NCBI GenBank assembly: GCA_015680685.1
Contig: MNCI01022125.1
Span: 366,793-430,792, forward strand
Direction: 5' to 3'
Source: Gnetum montanum
Taxonomy: Eukaryota; Streptophyta; Gnetopsida; Gnetales; Gnetaceae
Length of the DNA: 64,000 nucleotides
Of this stretch, positions 44,367-54,599 are shown piece after piece. Each line of letters starts with the position of its first letter. Position 1 is the stretch's first letter. A model generated the notes under the pieces. The model saw only the letters and a program-made list of their open reading frames with translations, had not been told where the DNA came from and did not search any database. A program made the translations under genes and the position numbers.

Positions 44367-45246
44367 TGATGCACAATTTATTGGTCAAGTGCGACATCAT
44401 AGACATGATATTCTATTGTAATTGCAATATCATATGGTTTTATATGATACCATAGATACGATGAATTTGGGTTTAGTAAAGTCTATAAATACCAACCAAC
44501 TAATGTACTCAACTTACATTTGTTTTGCAATCTTATGTAGATTCTTTTAGTTTATTTTTGTGAATTTATGGTTAGTATATGAGTGTCCACAGTGTGATCA
44601 TAAATAATTATATGACATTTATTTGAGTAGAGTGTAGCTAGATGCACTTAATAAACATAAATAAAGATTGAGACTATTTACGATGTTGTGGGATCTCACA
44701 TAAAATAATTTTACTTTTTATCACAATTTACTTTTCAATGTCTTTTATGTTTCTAATGCAATTGACATTTCCACTATATGTTAATACATTGGTGAAATAA
44801 GTATGATTGGTTTCAAATGTTAAGTACAATTGTTTGATAACCAAGTAGTGACATCGCTTGATTCATCTAATAGCAAGTTACTTGGTTATCCTAGTGATAG
44901 TTGCATGAGCCTAGGACATGAATGGTAGACTAGGACCAAATACTTATCATCCTAGGCTAGACTAGCATTTAATATTATTATTTATTGGTTAGTTACAATT
45001 AATGTTCGCTTTACAATATTTTACTTTTCCTTTATAAGTGATGATCAATATCATTATATCATATGTCTTGTTGCAAGTTAAACTATATGTTTCGATTGCC
45101 ACTAACTCTAGGATGTAGACAATGATCAATGACCTTTATGTTACTTTCTAAAGCATATATTGTTCCATTCGTGAATTAAGATTAAATCACACACCACACT
45201 TGTGTGATTTGTATGATTGGGTAGTGGGAACACTAGCTGCTCATCA
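44367..45246 (+). repeat. 3' LTR of element B
   Basis: 880 bp, TGATGCACAA to GCTCATCA. The right two-thirds align with 15087-15715. The upstream motifs are AT-rich versions (ATATCATATG, GATATT) of the dyads in the other copies. Confidence 0.85.
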
Positions 45247-45251
45247 ACATG

Positions 45252-45667
45252 TTATTTATATCGCAAAGCTTCTCTTTGTTTATCCATTGTAACTCAAGTT
45301 TTCTTAGCAGTATCTACTATAATTGAAATATATAAAGTTGCCTAAGGAATTCTTTGTTATTGTTGATGAGTTTGTGAATTGCTTGTTGCCACAATAGACA
45401 AGTCTCTTGGCCCATGGCATGGTTTAATAGGGCACAACAAAAAGAGTTGTAAAATGTAAGTAAGAAAGAAGATACTATATAAGATGTTAGTATAAACAAC
45501 AAACAATGGAACAATAACTATTAAAATCAAATTCGTGTAACAATTTTTCTTCTTCCTCTCTAATCAAGTTGACAAGGTCAAACATATAAAATAGGGTACA
45601 ACCCATACATTGTCTTCAGCCCACCACCATTAATGTCATTTGGTCGAGAGGCCACTAGAAGTCATAT
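45252..45667. other. Unassigned sequence right of the nest
   Basis: AT-rich, no gene or repeat recognised. Probably the sequence into which B inserted. Confidence 0.5.
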
Positions 45668-46767
45668 ATCGATAATGCAATATTATGTTGTGTCTGTAAC
45701 GCTACATGGGAGGGTATGGGTAACGGTAATGCAATATAATATTGCATCCATAATGCATCCTTGCAGTAGTCAATCTCCACTTGTTGCATTGCCGCTAGGG
45801 GACATCAGTTGGAGGTGACCAAGTCTGGAGGGTTTCAATGGTGCAATTGTAGATTGGTTGTGCACAGGAGAGAGTGACGTACAATGACAACATGTGACAA
45901 CAGAGATAGCAGTGGCATGCCACGACAGTAAGATGACAGTTTTATAGAGGAGTCACGTAGGCTCCACAAAGGTCGTGCAAGCCCTACAAAGAGGTAGCGT
46001 AGATTGCCTGGGCTACGCAAGCCCTACAAAGGATATTTTGTTCATAGTCATAGATCACATGGTATAATAACACCTTCAAGAAATGACTAAAATGAGGTGA
46101 AATTATCTTCCCTAGAAGTCCAACAGAAGCAATGCTACAAGATTATTACCAACCATCTTGATATGCAACAATTCGAAATGGATGGATTTGATCTTCTATT
46201 GATGATTATTCAAGGTACAGCAGGCACATGAAAATCGTATCTCATCGATACTATTCTTAAAGAATTTAGTTGAACTTGCTCATTAGGAAAAAATAGCTTA
46301 TTGGTGCTCGCCTGTGCTAATACTATCGAATATAATATTAGTGTAACTACAATATATTCTGCATTAAAGATTGGAATCGGGGAGTACAAACCACTAGCTA
46401 CATCACCTTTGACCTCATTACAAAACATATACAACTACATAAAGTATATTGTTATAGATGAAATGAGTTTTATAGGTGGAAAATTACTTAGAAGCATTGA
46501 TAGAAGGCTTAAGGAAATATTTTCAGAAAATCAATTAGATAATTTTGGTGGTACATCAGTGATACTCAATGCAGATCTTGCATAGATTCCACTAGTGATA
46601 GATGTTATACCATACATATCATCTTAAATGCATGTAAAGAATTTGTGGTTAGCATTCAATACATTTGTAACCTTGGATGTTGTGCATTCAATATATTGTG
46701 TTACCATTACCCATACCCTTCCATGTAGCGTTATGGGATGCAATATAATATTGCGTTACTGAAGTGG
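45668..46767. mobile_element. Foldback-like element carrying a helicase fragment
   Basis: Inverted repeats of about 80-85 bp at 45668-45752 and 46681-46767 share AACGCTACATGG.AGGGTATGGGTAA. Each also contains the palindrome GCAATATAATATTGC or a close variant. Between them lie a decayed piece of Helitron-type helicase and short repeats around GCAAGCCCTACAAAG (45960-46035). I could not fix a target duplication. Confidence 0.55.
46135..46680 (+). pseudogene. Pif1-like helicase fragment
   Basis: Remnant of the helicase domain of a Helitron Rep/helicase: GFDLLLMIIQGTAGT, stop, KSYLIDTI, where the Walker A lysine loop has a TGA for Gly. The Walker B segment YIVIDEMSFIGGKLLRSID, then RLKEIFSENQLDNFGG and PLVIDVIPYISS follow. 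It closely matches the larger gene at 52498-53001 (minus). Neither end of the full gene is present. Confidence 0.85.
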
Positions 46768-46791
46768 GACTGGTAGTAGCCTCTCCACCAA

Positions 46792-47277
46792 ACTAGCTTA
46801 GTTATAGATTTATAATATATACCAATAATTTGGCCAAGAGAATTTTATTTGTTAACAAGTAATAAGTTATTTGAGTGAAAAATTTCATGACTTTTGGACA
46901 AAGAACAAGATTTGTGTATCAAATTTTTTGTAACTACGGGTTTTAGAAAAAAAATATTTGTATCGATTATTGTATATTTTCATTCTTGGCTAAATTTGTT
47001 ATTTTTGAATGCTCTAATAGGCAATGCAAATTTGGTCGGGAATGAGAACATACAATAATTGATGCAAATATTCTTTTTCCTAAAACCTACCATTATGAAA
47101 AATTTGATATACAATTCTTGTTTTTCGTCCGCAAGTCATGAAAATTGTAATCCTTAAATCTTATTTTTCATCTAGAAGTTGTGAAATTTTTGACTCAAAT
47201 AACTTATTACTTGTTAACCAATAAGATTTTCTCGGCCAAATTATAGGTATATATTATAAATGTATAACTAAGCTAGT
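46792..47277. mobile_element. Palindromic MITE, 486 bp, TSD ACCAA
   Basis: Long inverted repeats (about 200 bp per arm) with ends ACTAGCTTAGTTATA and TATAACTAAGCTAGT. Direct duplications ACCAA flank it (46787-46791 and 47278-47282). No coding capacity. One arm of the same family occurs at about 51690-51882. Confidence 0.8.
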
Positions 47278-47282
47278 ACCAA

Positions 47283-48300
47283 ACCATCCATCTGCAATTA
47301 CTTAATTGCATTTCATCTTATTATTTTAAATTAAAACCATTGAATAAACTCAAACTCTAATTTTTGCAAGAAACCTTTGAAAATAGATTTTTTAATTATC
47401 CAAGACAAAAAGTGTGTCAATTGAAAAAGAAGTATACGTCTCAAAGAATATAATAGTACAACGATTTGCATTTAAATCCTTAAGCAAGATCTCACATTTA
47501 AAAGCATAAACCTATTAACTTTTGGTTGTCACCCAAAAAGTTTTCACAAATGCCTTTAGAATAGTTACAGGGCTATGAATGTTTGAGTAAGAAGAGTCCA
47601 AGAGATTCGTGAGAATATGAAAATTTCACGTGCTCTGCAACGGAACATAAACCTTTAACGATGCTTAACAATATTGCAAGCACTTTGTTTAAACACAAGG
47701 TGTAGGTTAAAATTCACTTGCGCAAATCCAAACATATAATATAAAACTTATATATAAATATGGTGTTGCAAAGTTCATTAAAGCAATGTAAATCACACGT
47801 TTATTGAAAAAAATATGAAACACCATTATGTTTTAAGTTTTAAAGGTCATAGTTTTATTTTAACACATCAAAATGAAAGGCATGAAAAGCAATCCTTTAA
47901 TGGGGTAGCTTTCTTGTATTTGTACCAGAACCCATGCAATACATATGAAGGCTCTTAAACAAGCTGACTACTACTAGAATTAAAACGTGTTAATTCAAGT
48001 GTCCATTGGGTTTGTTTAGGAAGTAGTTTTATGATAAATGGATATTAAAATATATTTGAAAAAATAAATGATAGGAACTCAGACAAATTTAAGCAATAAA
48101 AATGCTTAATCTAAAATTTTTGTTTGGGAACTGCAGAACATCAATGTTCTTCAATTCATTTACAGCTCGGAGGACATCACGAAAGGAACTTAAAATACTT
48201 ACGCTAGAGGATCTACAGCTCAACGATATCACGGAAAAAGCCTTAAAATAAAAGTTTATTTTTATTACATATGTGAGAGTTTGTACAGGAATCAGCTAAC
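47283..48300. other. Unassigned AT-rich sequence
   Basis: About 1 kb downstream of the transporter gene; no gene, RNA or repeat recognised. Confidence 0.5.
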
Positions 48301-48420
48301 TTGTTTTTTTTTTTAAATAAAAAGTTTCGATTGCCAACTTTTTTGTAAGATGGTTGAACCCAGTACCTCGAAATGTGATAGTATGACCCAGCACATTGAA
48401 CTACGCCTCGTGCTAGCCGC
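48301..48420 (-). mobile_element. Possible tRNA-derived SINE fragment
   Basis: On the minus strand a box-A-like GGCGTAGTTCAATGTGC (48407-48391) is followed about 30 bases later by a box-B-like GGGTTCAACC (48361-48352), then an A-rich end near 48325-48301. This is the layout of plant tRNA-derived SINEs. Neither a target duplication nor a second copy was found. Confidence 0.4.
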
Positions 48421-50612
48421 CTTTCCTGTATTTGTAATTACGGGCGAATGCAATATAAGTAATGAGATTAAGCAAACTGAGGCCTCCTAATAACCCAAAG
48501 TAGTAATCCAAGTGGCCTTCGATTATCAGGAATCCAACCTGGCTTTCCTCTTCTGCTGCTGCTTCTTACTGCTGTAACAATGGTAATAATCAAACTACCC
48601 AAATAATTTCCTGCTGCAGCTGAAACACATACAAGCGCAGTGCAGAGGCTTCGCATAGCATCTGGTGCTTGTTCATAAAATAAATCCAACTCTCCTGTAT
48701 ATTTAAATGAGTCTGCAACACCTATAAGAGAATATTGAGGAATTTGCCAAAGGATAGACATGGGAACAGAAACTGTGTCACGGATCAAGATTTCGTGCCT
48801 GGCAATGCCCAAACGCACAGTTTCAACAACGGCAGCGGTAATCATTGCAAAAACAGAGATTAGTAAGCCAATTCCTATCCGCTGATGCTGTGTAAATCCT
48901 CTTTCATGACCAGTGTACTTGTGGGCTATTGGAACAATTACTCGGTCATAGATAGGAACCCACACTATCACAGTCAGTTGATTAAATAGATACACGGAAG
49001 CTGCAGGAATTCTAAAAGAACCAATTTTATCCATAACCATTCCTTGCTCCACAAACACTGTTGACATGTGAGCATAAACAGATGAAAACAGAATGCAAGT
49101 GATCCATATGGGAAACAGGCGAACCAGAATTTTCATCTCCTCGGCTTGCGTTACAGTGCATAGTTTCCATGAGTTACGAGATCCGAGCATGGGAGCATGG
49201 TCTTCTGTTACAACTGCTGCCTTGTCAAGACACCTTGCAGACAATATCATTTCCATTTGTAGACGATGCTACAAATGTCTAATTGGTTTGTATGTACTAT
49301 AACAATGAAATGCAATGGGTATATAAGAATTAAAGATTTTAGTCAACCCAAAAGTAGCAGAAGATAGAAATAGATACCTGAAATCATTTGTGTGCTGTAG
49401 CTTATTGCTGCCTTGAATTGTAGAATGCTTATCTTGAACCTCATACAGCAGTGAGTCATCTTGAGGGATTTGTTTATGGCAGTTAGATAAGGATGCAACA
49501 ATCACTTGGGACATTCTTGTGAGGGGACTGCCTTGAGGCTTTTGAAATCTGTACAGTGGTGTGCCAGAAAAGAATCTCATAATATCCAAGGCTATGAATG
49601 CTGTTGGAATTCCATAACCCCATCCCCATCCAACATTTTGCTGGACCCATACAACAATTGTGGAGAAAACAGAGCCCATACTGATTGAAAAGCAAAGCCA
49701 ATTGAAGAACGACCCTTTCATTTTCCTTTCTTCAGGGACTGTATCATCAAATTGATCTGCTCCAAATGCAGGCACACATGGTCTGAGAGTTCCTGTTCCT
49801 AATGCAATCAAGTAAAGTGCACAAAAAATAATCCATACTCTAAAGTAGATGCTTCTGAACAGATGCCATCATCAATGCAAGAGGATAGTCGTTGCAAAGC
49901 AGAAATGGATACGGACAGCATCAATGCTATCTTTCCCTGTATAAATTGGGGTGACGTCAGGTGTCAGAAACCTATGACTATCACATATTGAAGAACACAT
50001 ATATCCAGTTATCCATAAATCTAACATATCAGCATGACTGTATAAAATAATTTTACGAAGGAGATAACAAATATGTATACCAGATCAGTTTTTCCCCCCT
50101 TTTTAGGCCTATTTTCAAGATAGAAGAAAAAGGAGGTTGACTTACAACAAAGTAAATTGCAAAGAAAACTGCAATAGTCTTGTACCGTCCACAGAACGTA
50201 TCAGCCAACAGTGCCCCAAAAAGTGGTGCAATATAGCAAGTCCCTGTCCAGGAACTAACATTCCTCGCAGCATCAGCGTTAGCAAAATGAAACTTTGATG
50301 TTAGATAAGTCACCAAGTTTTGTTGGATTCCAAAGAATGTCACTGCTTCACAGAATTCTGTCCCTGAAATGCATGCATGCGGTACAGCTTCGAACAATTA
50401 GGATCTGCATCTGAATAAGTTCACTATTATTTTCAAATCATAGATAAGTTTACAGGTAGAATACCCAAAATAAAAGGCCTTGTCCTTCAACTGCCTGAGC
50501 TGGTTTTCCCAAAGGACACTCCATGGATGTCCAAATATCCATCTGCTGTCTGTTGCGGAGCCTGTTCAACCAAGTGTATCAAGACCAAGCAACCTTGCTG
50601 AAAACTTTGCAT
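48413..50612 (-). pseudogene. NPF/PTR proton-coupled transporter, four exons, with lesions
   Basis: Member of the plant NRT1/PTR (NPF) family: 12-helix membrane carriers for nitrate, peptides and other solutes. Exons on the minus strand: 50612-50465, 50363-50146, 49936-49378 and 49233-48413, all with GT/AG introns, about 580 codons as usual for the family. Landmarks: DGYLDIHG and PFILG (exon 1), ARNVSSWTGTCYIAPLFGALLAD (first 20 residues quoted partly: SSWTGTCYIAPLFGA, exon 2), ALGTGTLRPCVPAFGADQFD (exon 3), CLDKAAVVTED, FPIWITCILFSSVYAHMST and FYEQAPDAMRSLC (exon 4). Lesions: TGA for the conserved Trp (50487-50489), a one-base loss in a T6 run (49823-49828), and a frameshift near 48520 after GWIPDN. 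The usual ExxER motif of helix 1 reads EFCEA. It is probably a recent pseudogene, though read errors could explain the two frameshifts. Confidence 0.88.
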
Positions 50613-50978
50613 AAAAAGCAAACCCCTTAACAAAAGCAAGAAAAGACGGAGAGAATCAAGTATTCGGGCATTAAGTACGTGCTACCGATAAATCCTAGAA
50701 AAAAACTGAAAATGTTTATATTGTCCTACCGCTGGAAATAGCAATATCTTAGTTGATGGTAGCTAAGCAATTAGTGACCAAGCTTTTACCAGTTAAACCC
50801 TAATCAAAACGAAAATGAATGAATACTTAACTTTTCCGACCTGGATGCACAAGAAAAGCACGGGTGATAAATACTGAAGAAGAATAAGTTGAGGCCGTGT
50901 ATGCAATTAACTATGTCTCTAGATAAGTGCTGTGTTGAATTATTTAGTGCTGTGTTGAATTATTTAGCACTACCTTAG
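50613..50978. other. Upstream region of the transporter gene
   Basis: AT-rich, no gene seen. It contains a direct duplication of TGCTGTGTTGAATTATTTAG near 50926-50966. Confidence 0.45.
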
Positions 50979-51000
50979 ATATATATATATATATATATAT
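50979..51000. repeat. AT dinucleotide microsatellite
   Basis: Eleven AT units. Confidence 0.95.
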
Positions 51001-51001
51001 G

Positions 51002-51148
51002 AGGTGTTAGCATCTAATTGAGCAAAACAAACTTCCTGTGCAATTTTACTTTGGAGATGTTTAGCATCTGAAATCTTTCTGTATCTTTGCACATAGAAAG
51101 GAGGATGAATCTTTAAAAAATCAATGGTCTTGACTCCATTCTTATAAT
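51002..51148 (-). pseudogene. C-terminal tail of a Helitron helicase (fragment)
   Basis: Reads GVKTIDFLKIHPPFYVQRY then KISDAKHLQSKIAQEVCFAQ. It matches the tail of the fragments at 59320-59440 and 59737-59860, and more distantly the main gene (RSIDCLKIFSPIFKERYIKI). Confidence 0.75.
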
Positions 51149-51164
51149 CATTGAATGGCCGATA

Positions 51165-51650
51165 GCTTGGCCGAAATCTGGCTCAGTGCTCCTACCCCGA
51201 GTTGTTGTTGGAATATCGTAAATCAGCATCTGTTCCAGCGCCCATGTACAGCACGCTCTCCATGCTCTGTACGCCATGTTTGTTGCCGTTGTTGTTGGAT
51301 TCGGTTGTTGTTGGATTCGGTGTGGCTCATTTTGTACAGAACAACTGCATCATTATGATCCTAGAACTCCTTTAGAAAAATGGAATCCTTTGAGAGTTTT
51401 TAGATACTGAAAACAATGTAATAAATATAACCATAAAATCAAACAAAAGAGCTTATATTTATGATTCAAAGGTAAACTTTACCACCACGCACTTGTCTGA
51501 TGTCAGTGTTGTGCACAAAGTTGTGTCACCGAAATGGCCTATCTAGAATTTTAGTTACACATCAGTGTTATTCACAAAGTTGCGTTACCGAAATAGCCTA
51601 TCTGGAATTTTACATGTCAGCGTTATTCACAAAGTTGCATTATAAAAATG
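51165..51650. repeat. Left copy of a duplicated block (mate at 58403-58965)
   Basis: Shares, in order, AAATCTGGCTCAGTGCTCCT, CAGCATCTGTTCCAGCGCCC, TGTACGCCATGTTTGTTGCC and a minisatellite with a unit of about 55-60 bp containing TTATTCACAAAGTTGCRTTA (three copies near 51500-51650). Direct orientation relative to the mate. Confidence 0.85.
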
Positions 51651-51689
51651 GGCACACTAATTCATGGAGTTTTTTTTTTTTCAGAAAAC

Positions 51690-51882
51690 CCATCCTTAGG
51701 AAAAATAAGCTACAGAACTCTTGTTCTTCATCCATAAGGCATGAAAATTTGGGTTTTTAAATCTTATTTTTTGTCCGAAAGTCGTGAAATTTTTTACTCA
51801 AAGAACTTCTTACTTGTAATCTTATAAGATTCTATCCGCCAATTTATAGATATATATTATAAATATATATAACTAAGCTAGT
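51690..51882. mobile_element. Partial MITE arm
   Basis: One arm of the 46792-47277 family: TTTTTGTCCGAAAGTCGTGA, TTACTCAAAGAACTTCTTAC and the terminal TATATAACTAAGCTAGT. The other arm is missing. Confidence 0.7.
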
Positions 51883-51917
51883 GATCGATATCTGTTATGA
51901 TTTAAACATAACAGATA
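51878..51917 (-). other. Possible Helitron 3' end: hairpin plus CTAG
   Basis: On the minus strand a perfect 11-bp stem TATCTGTTATG/CATAACAGATA with a 7-base loop is followed after seven bases by CTAG. It lies about 160 bp beyond the helicase stop codon. The CTAG coincides with the MITE terminus and is followed by C rather than T, so the call is tentative. Confidence 0.35.
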
Positions 51918-52514
51918 GAAATGTTATAAGACCATGGAATGCTTTATTGAATGATCATAAACATGTTGTAATACAGCAGAAATGATCAATGTACAAACTT
52001 TCATAATTGAAAATGTATAGTTACAAATGATCTGACATTCAAAATGGTAAAAATTAGTTGATAGAAAAGAATGAGATCATTCTTCATTAGATTTAATGCG
52101 TTGCTCTTCATCCAATCTACTCTGAAGGTGCGAAGTCTTAAATATCTTGATATATCTTTCTTTGAAGATCGGAGAAAATATCTTCAAACAATCAATACTC
52201 CTCACTCGAGATAGTGCCACAAATGTAAGACCTATTGTTTCTCTGCTACCAACATCTATACATGCTTTCTCCAATGTTATTTCCTGTGACTTATGTATCG
52301 TTAAAGCTCATGCTAATCTAAGTGGTAGTTAGCGAGATCCTCCACATATGATTGGTGGAATGGGTACTTGTCAAGGATGTTCATTATCATATGGTACTCC
52401 AATATAGAAGTCAAACTCAACGATGACATACGATGGCAACTGTGGAGGTTGACAGTGTGGACTATTTATTATTTTCTTAATGATTCCACATGCACCATTA
52501 ACCAATCCTGCTTN

Positions 52515-52515
52515 T
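52515..52515. other. Single N hiding a gap in the helicase
   Basis: The minus-strand frame jumps from KNLWLTFNKF to GLVNGACGIIKKII. In related helicases a segment of more than 100 residues separates these motifs. Confidence 0.7.
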
Positions 52516-54154
52516 AAATTTATTGAATGTCAACCACAAATTCTTCACATGCATCTGAGATGATAAGTACGGTATAACATCTTTAACAGGTGGAAGCTGT
52601 GCAAGATCTCCAATGAGTATCATAGATCTACCACCAAAGTTATCCAAACGATTATCTGGAAATATTTCCTTAAGCCTTTGGTCAATGCTGCTAAGCAATT
52701 TGCCACCTATGAAACTCATTTCATCTATAATAATATACTTTAAGTATTTGTATTTATTTTGCAACGATGACAAAGTTGATGCAGCCAATGGTTTGTAATC
52801 TCCAATTCCAATCTTCAACGCAAAATGTACTGTAGTTGCATTAATATTATACGCTGCAACACCAGTAGGGGCGAGCACCAATAAGCTATTCTTTCGAGAT
52901 GAGCTTCGACTAAATTCTTTACGAATCGTATCAATGAGATACGATTTTCCTGTGTCTGTTGTACCTTGAATAATCATCAATAGAGGAGAAACTTCATCCA
53001 TTTTGAATTATTGCATATATAGACGGCCAGTGATAATCTTGTAGCATTTCTTCTGTTGAACTCCTAGAGAAGATATGTCCACCTGATTGTCATTATTTCC
53101 TGAATGTGTTATTATCCCATGTGATCTATGACCATGAACAAAAAATGTAGCAATCTTTGCAACATCTTCTCCCGGATAGTTGGCTGACCATTCATTCTGT
53201 CTATCTCGATCTCTTAATCGAAGCATTTCGAGTTCACTTCGTTGAAAATGAGCTGATGTAAGTAGATGTCGATTTAGTACTTCAAAATCATATTCAACAC
53301 CATCCTGTCTTTCTGGAATAATATCTGTATACTGCCTCTCTTCCTCGCAAGCACGTTCAAACTCTTCATCAAATATCTCCTCTTCCATTTCATAGATGTG
53401 TCAAACCGAAATCCATTTTCGTTCAATTTCTTCGTCATTTCTTCCCAGATCATGTTTGACATCTCTAAAAGGATAGTGTAGTAATAGTTGTGCCCAACAG
53501 TAATCTATCCATTTCTCCTCTCCTACTCTTGGAGTTACTCTAAATTTTGGAAATGTTCTTACAACAACTGGTCGTAGTCGAGGCTTCCACACTGGTAGCT
53601 CTTTCTTCTTTGAGATAAAGGTAAAACATTTCGTAGCATTCAACAATGAAACTCCTTCCATTTCTAGTGGTCTCTTTTGATATGCATTGATAAGGGTTGT
53701 ATATGGTTCTGATTCCTCATCTCCATCTACATCTAGTATAACTCTTTTATACATATCTCTAGACACATTTATAGTATCAAATAGTTGACTGCATTCAACT
53801 AATAGAAGTTCATATAGCATATGACAAACCTCCATGGCACCTATGTCTCCATCAGCTGCAGCATCCATCATGAGTCTTTTGTATGCAGTCAATGCATTTT
53901 CTTCAGGGTTTCGAGATTCAGCAATACGAAGTAATAAATCATGAAAGCATTTTGACTTCTTTTCAGATTTTGCTGCATATTTTGCAATATATTTAATAAC
54001 AACATATTTGTCAAGGACCGGTTGAAAGTCTGTGTTTGCTCTCCATGTTTGAAGGATCATTCTATTATGAACATTCAACCTTGGATCATTTCGACGTGGT
54101 TCATACGTAACATGATTTTTGTTTTCTGAATCTTGAAAGAGATTTGATTGAGCT

Positions 54155-54599
54155 CGCAATGGCCATGAAACATTATACCTAAGGTAATAAATTAAAGTTA
54201 TAAAATTATTTTCCTAAATCCCATATATTCATAATGCAAATAAGAATCTAGGTATTCAGAGAAATATAATTGTATCTGCAAACTTACATATGATTTCGGA
54301 TTCTTAAACATGCTCCTCTCTTACATTGTGTGTGTCGCTGAACTGAGTTTATGAGCTCATCATAATCAATGTCAAGATCCATGAATTGCAGCNATGAGCT
54401 CATAAACTCAGTTCAGCGACACACACAATGTAAGAGAGGAGCATGTTTAAGAATCCGAAATCATATGTAAGTTTGCAGATACAATTATATTTCTCTGAAT
54501 ACCTAGATTCTTATTTGCATTATGAATATATGGGATTTAGGAAAATAATTTTATAACTTTAATTTATTACCTTAGGTATAATGTTTCATGGCCATTGCG
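54155..54599. other. Assembly defect: 206-bp perfect inverted copy between single Ns
   Basis: 54394-54599 (between Ns at 54393 and 54600) is the exact reverse complement of 54155-54360. The zero divergence and the single-N brackets point to wrong gap filling, not biology. Confidence 0.9.

Larger units (their letters stand above)
15087..45246 (+). mobile_element. Element B: Athila-like retrotransposon, host of the nest
   Basis: The oldest and most decayed element. Its own sequence is split by insertions: 5' LTR end plus gag start (15087-16984), gag rest plus spacer plus 3' ORF (23871-28104), 3' ORF continued (38010-38750), tail and 3' LTR (44101-45246). About 8 kb is its own. There is no pol: about 0.9 kb separates gag from the MAPK start at 26109. 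The right-hand target duplication should be ACATG (45247-45251); the left partner is off-window beyond E. Confidence 0.85.

Noticed and set aside
45633-46035. Short frames near the foldback element as host genes
   Set aside because: They overlap inverted-repeat and short-repeat sequence and resemble nothing known.
54155-54599. Inverted repeat as a terminal repeat or hairpin transposon
   Set aside because: Perfect identity and bracketing single Ns mark an assembly artefact, and the segment lies inside coding sequence and intron.
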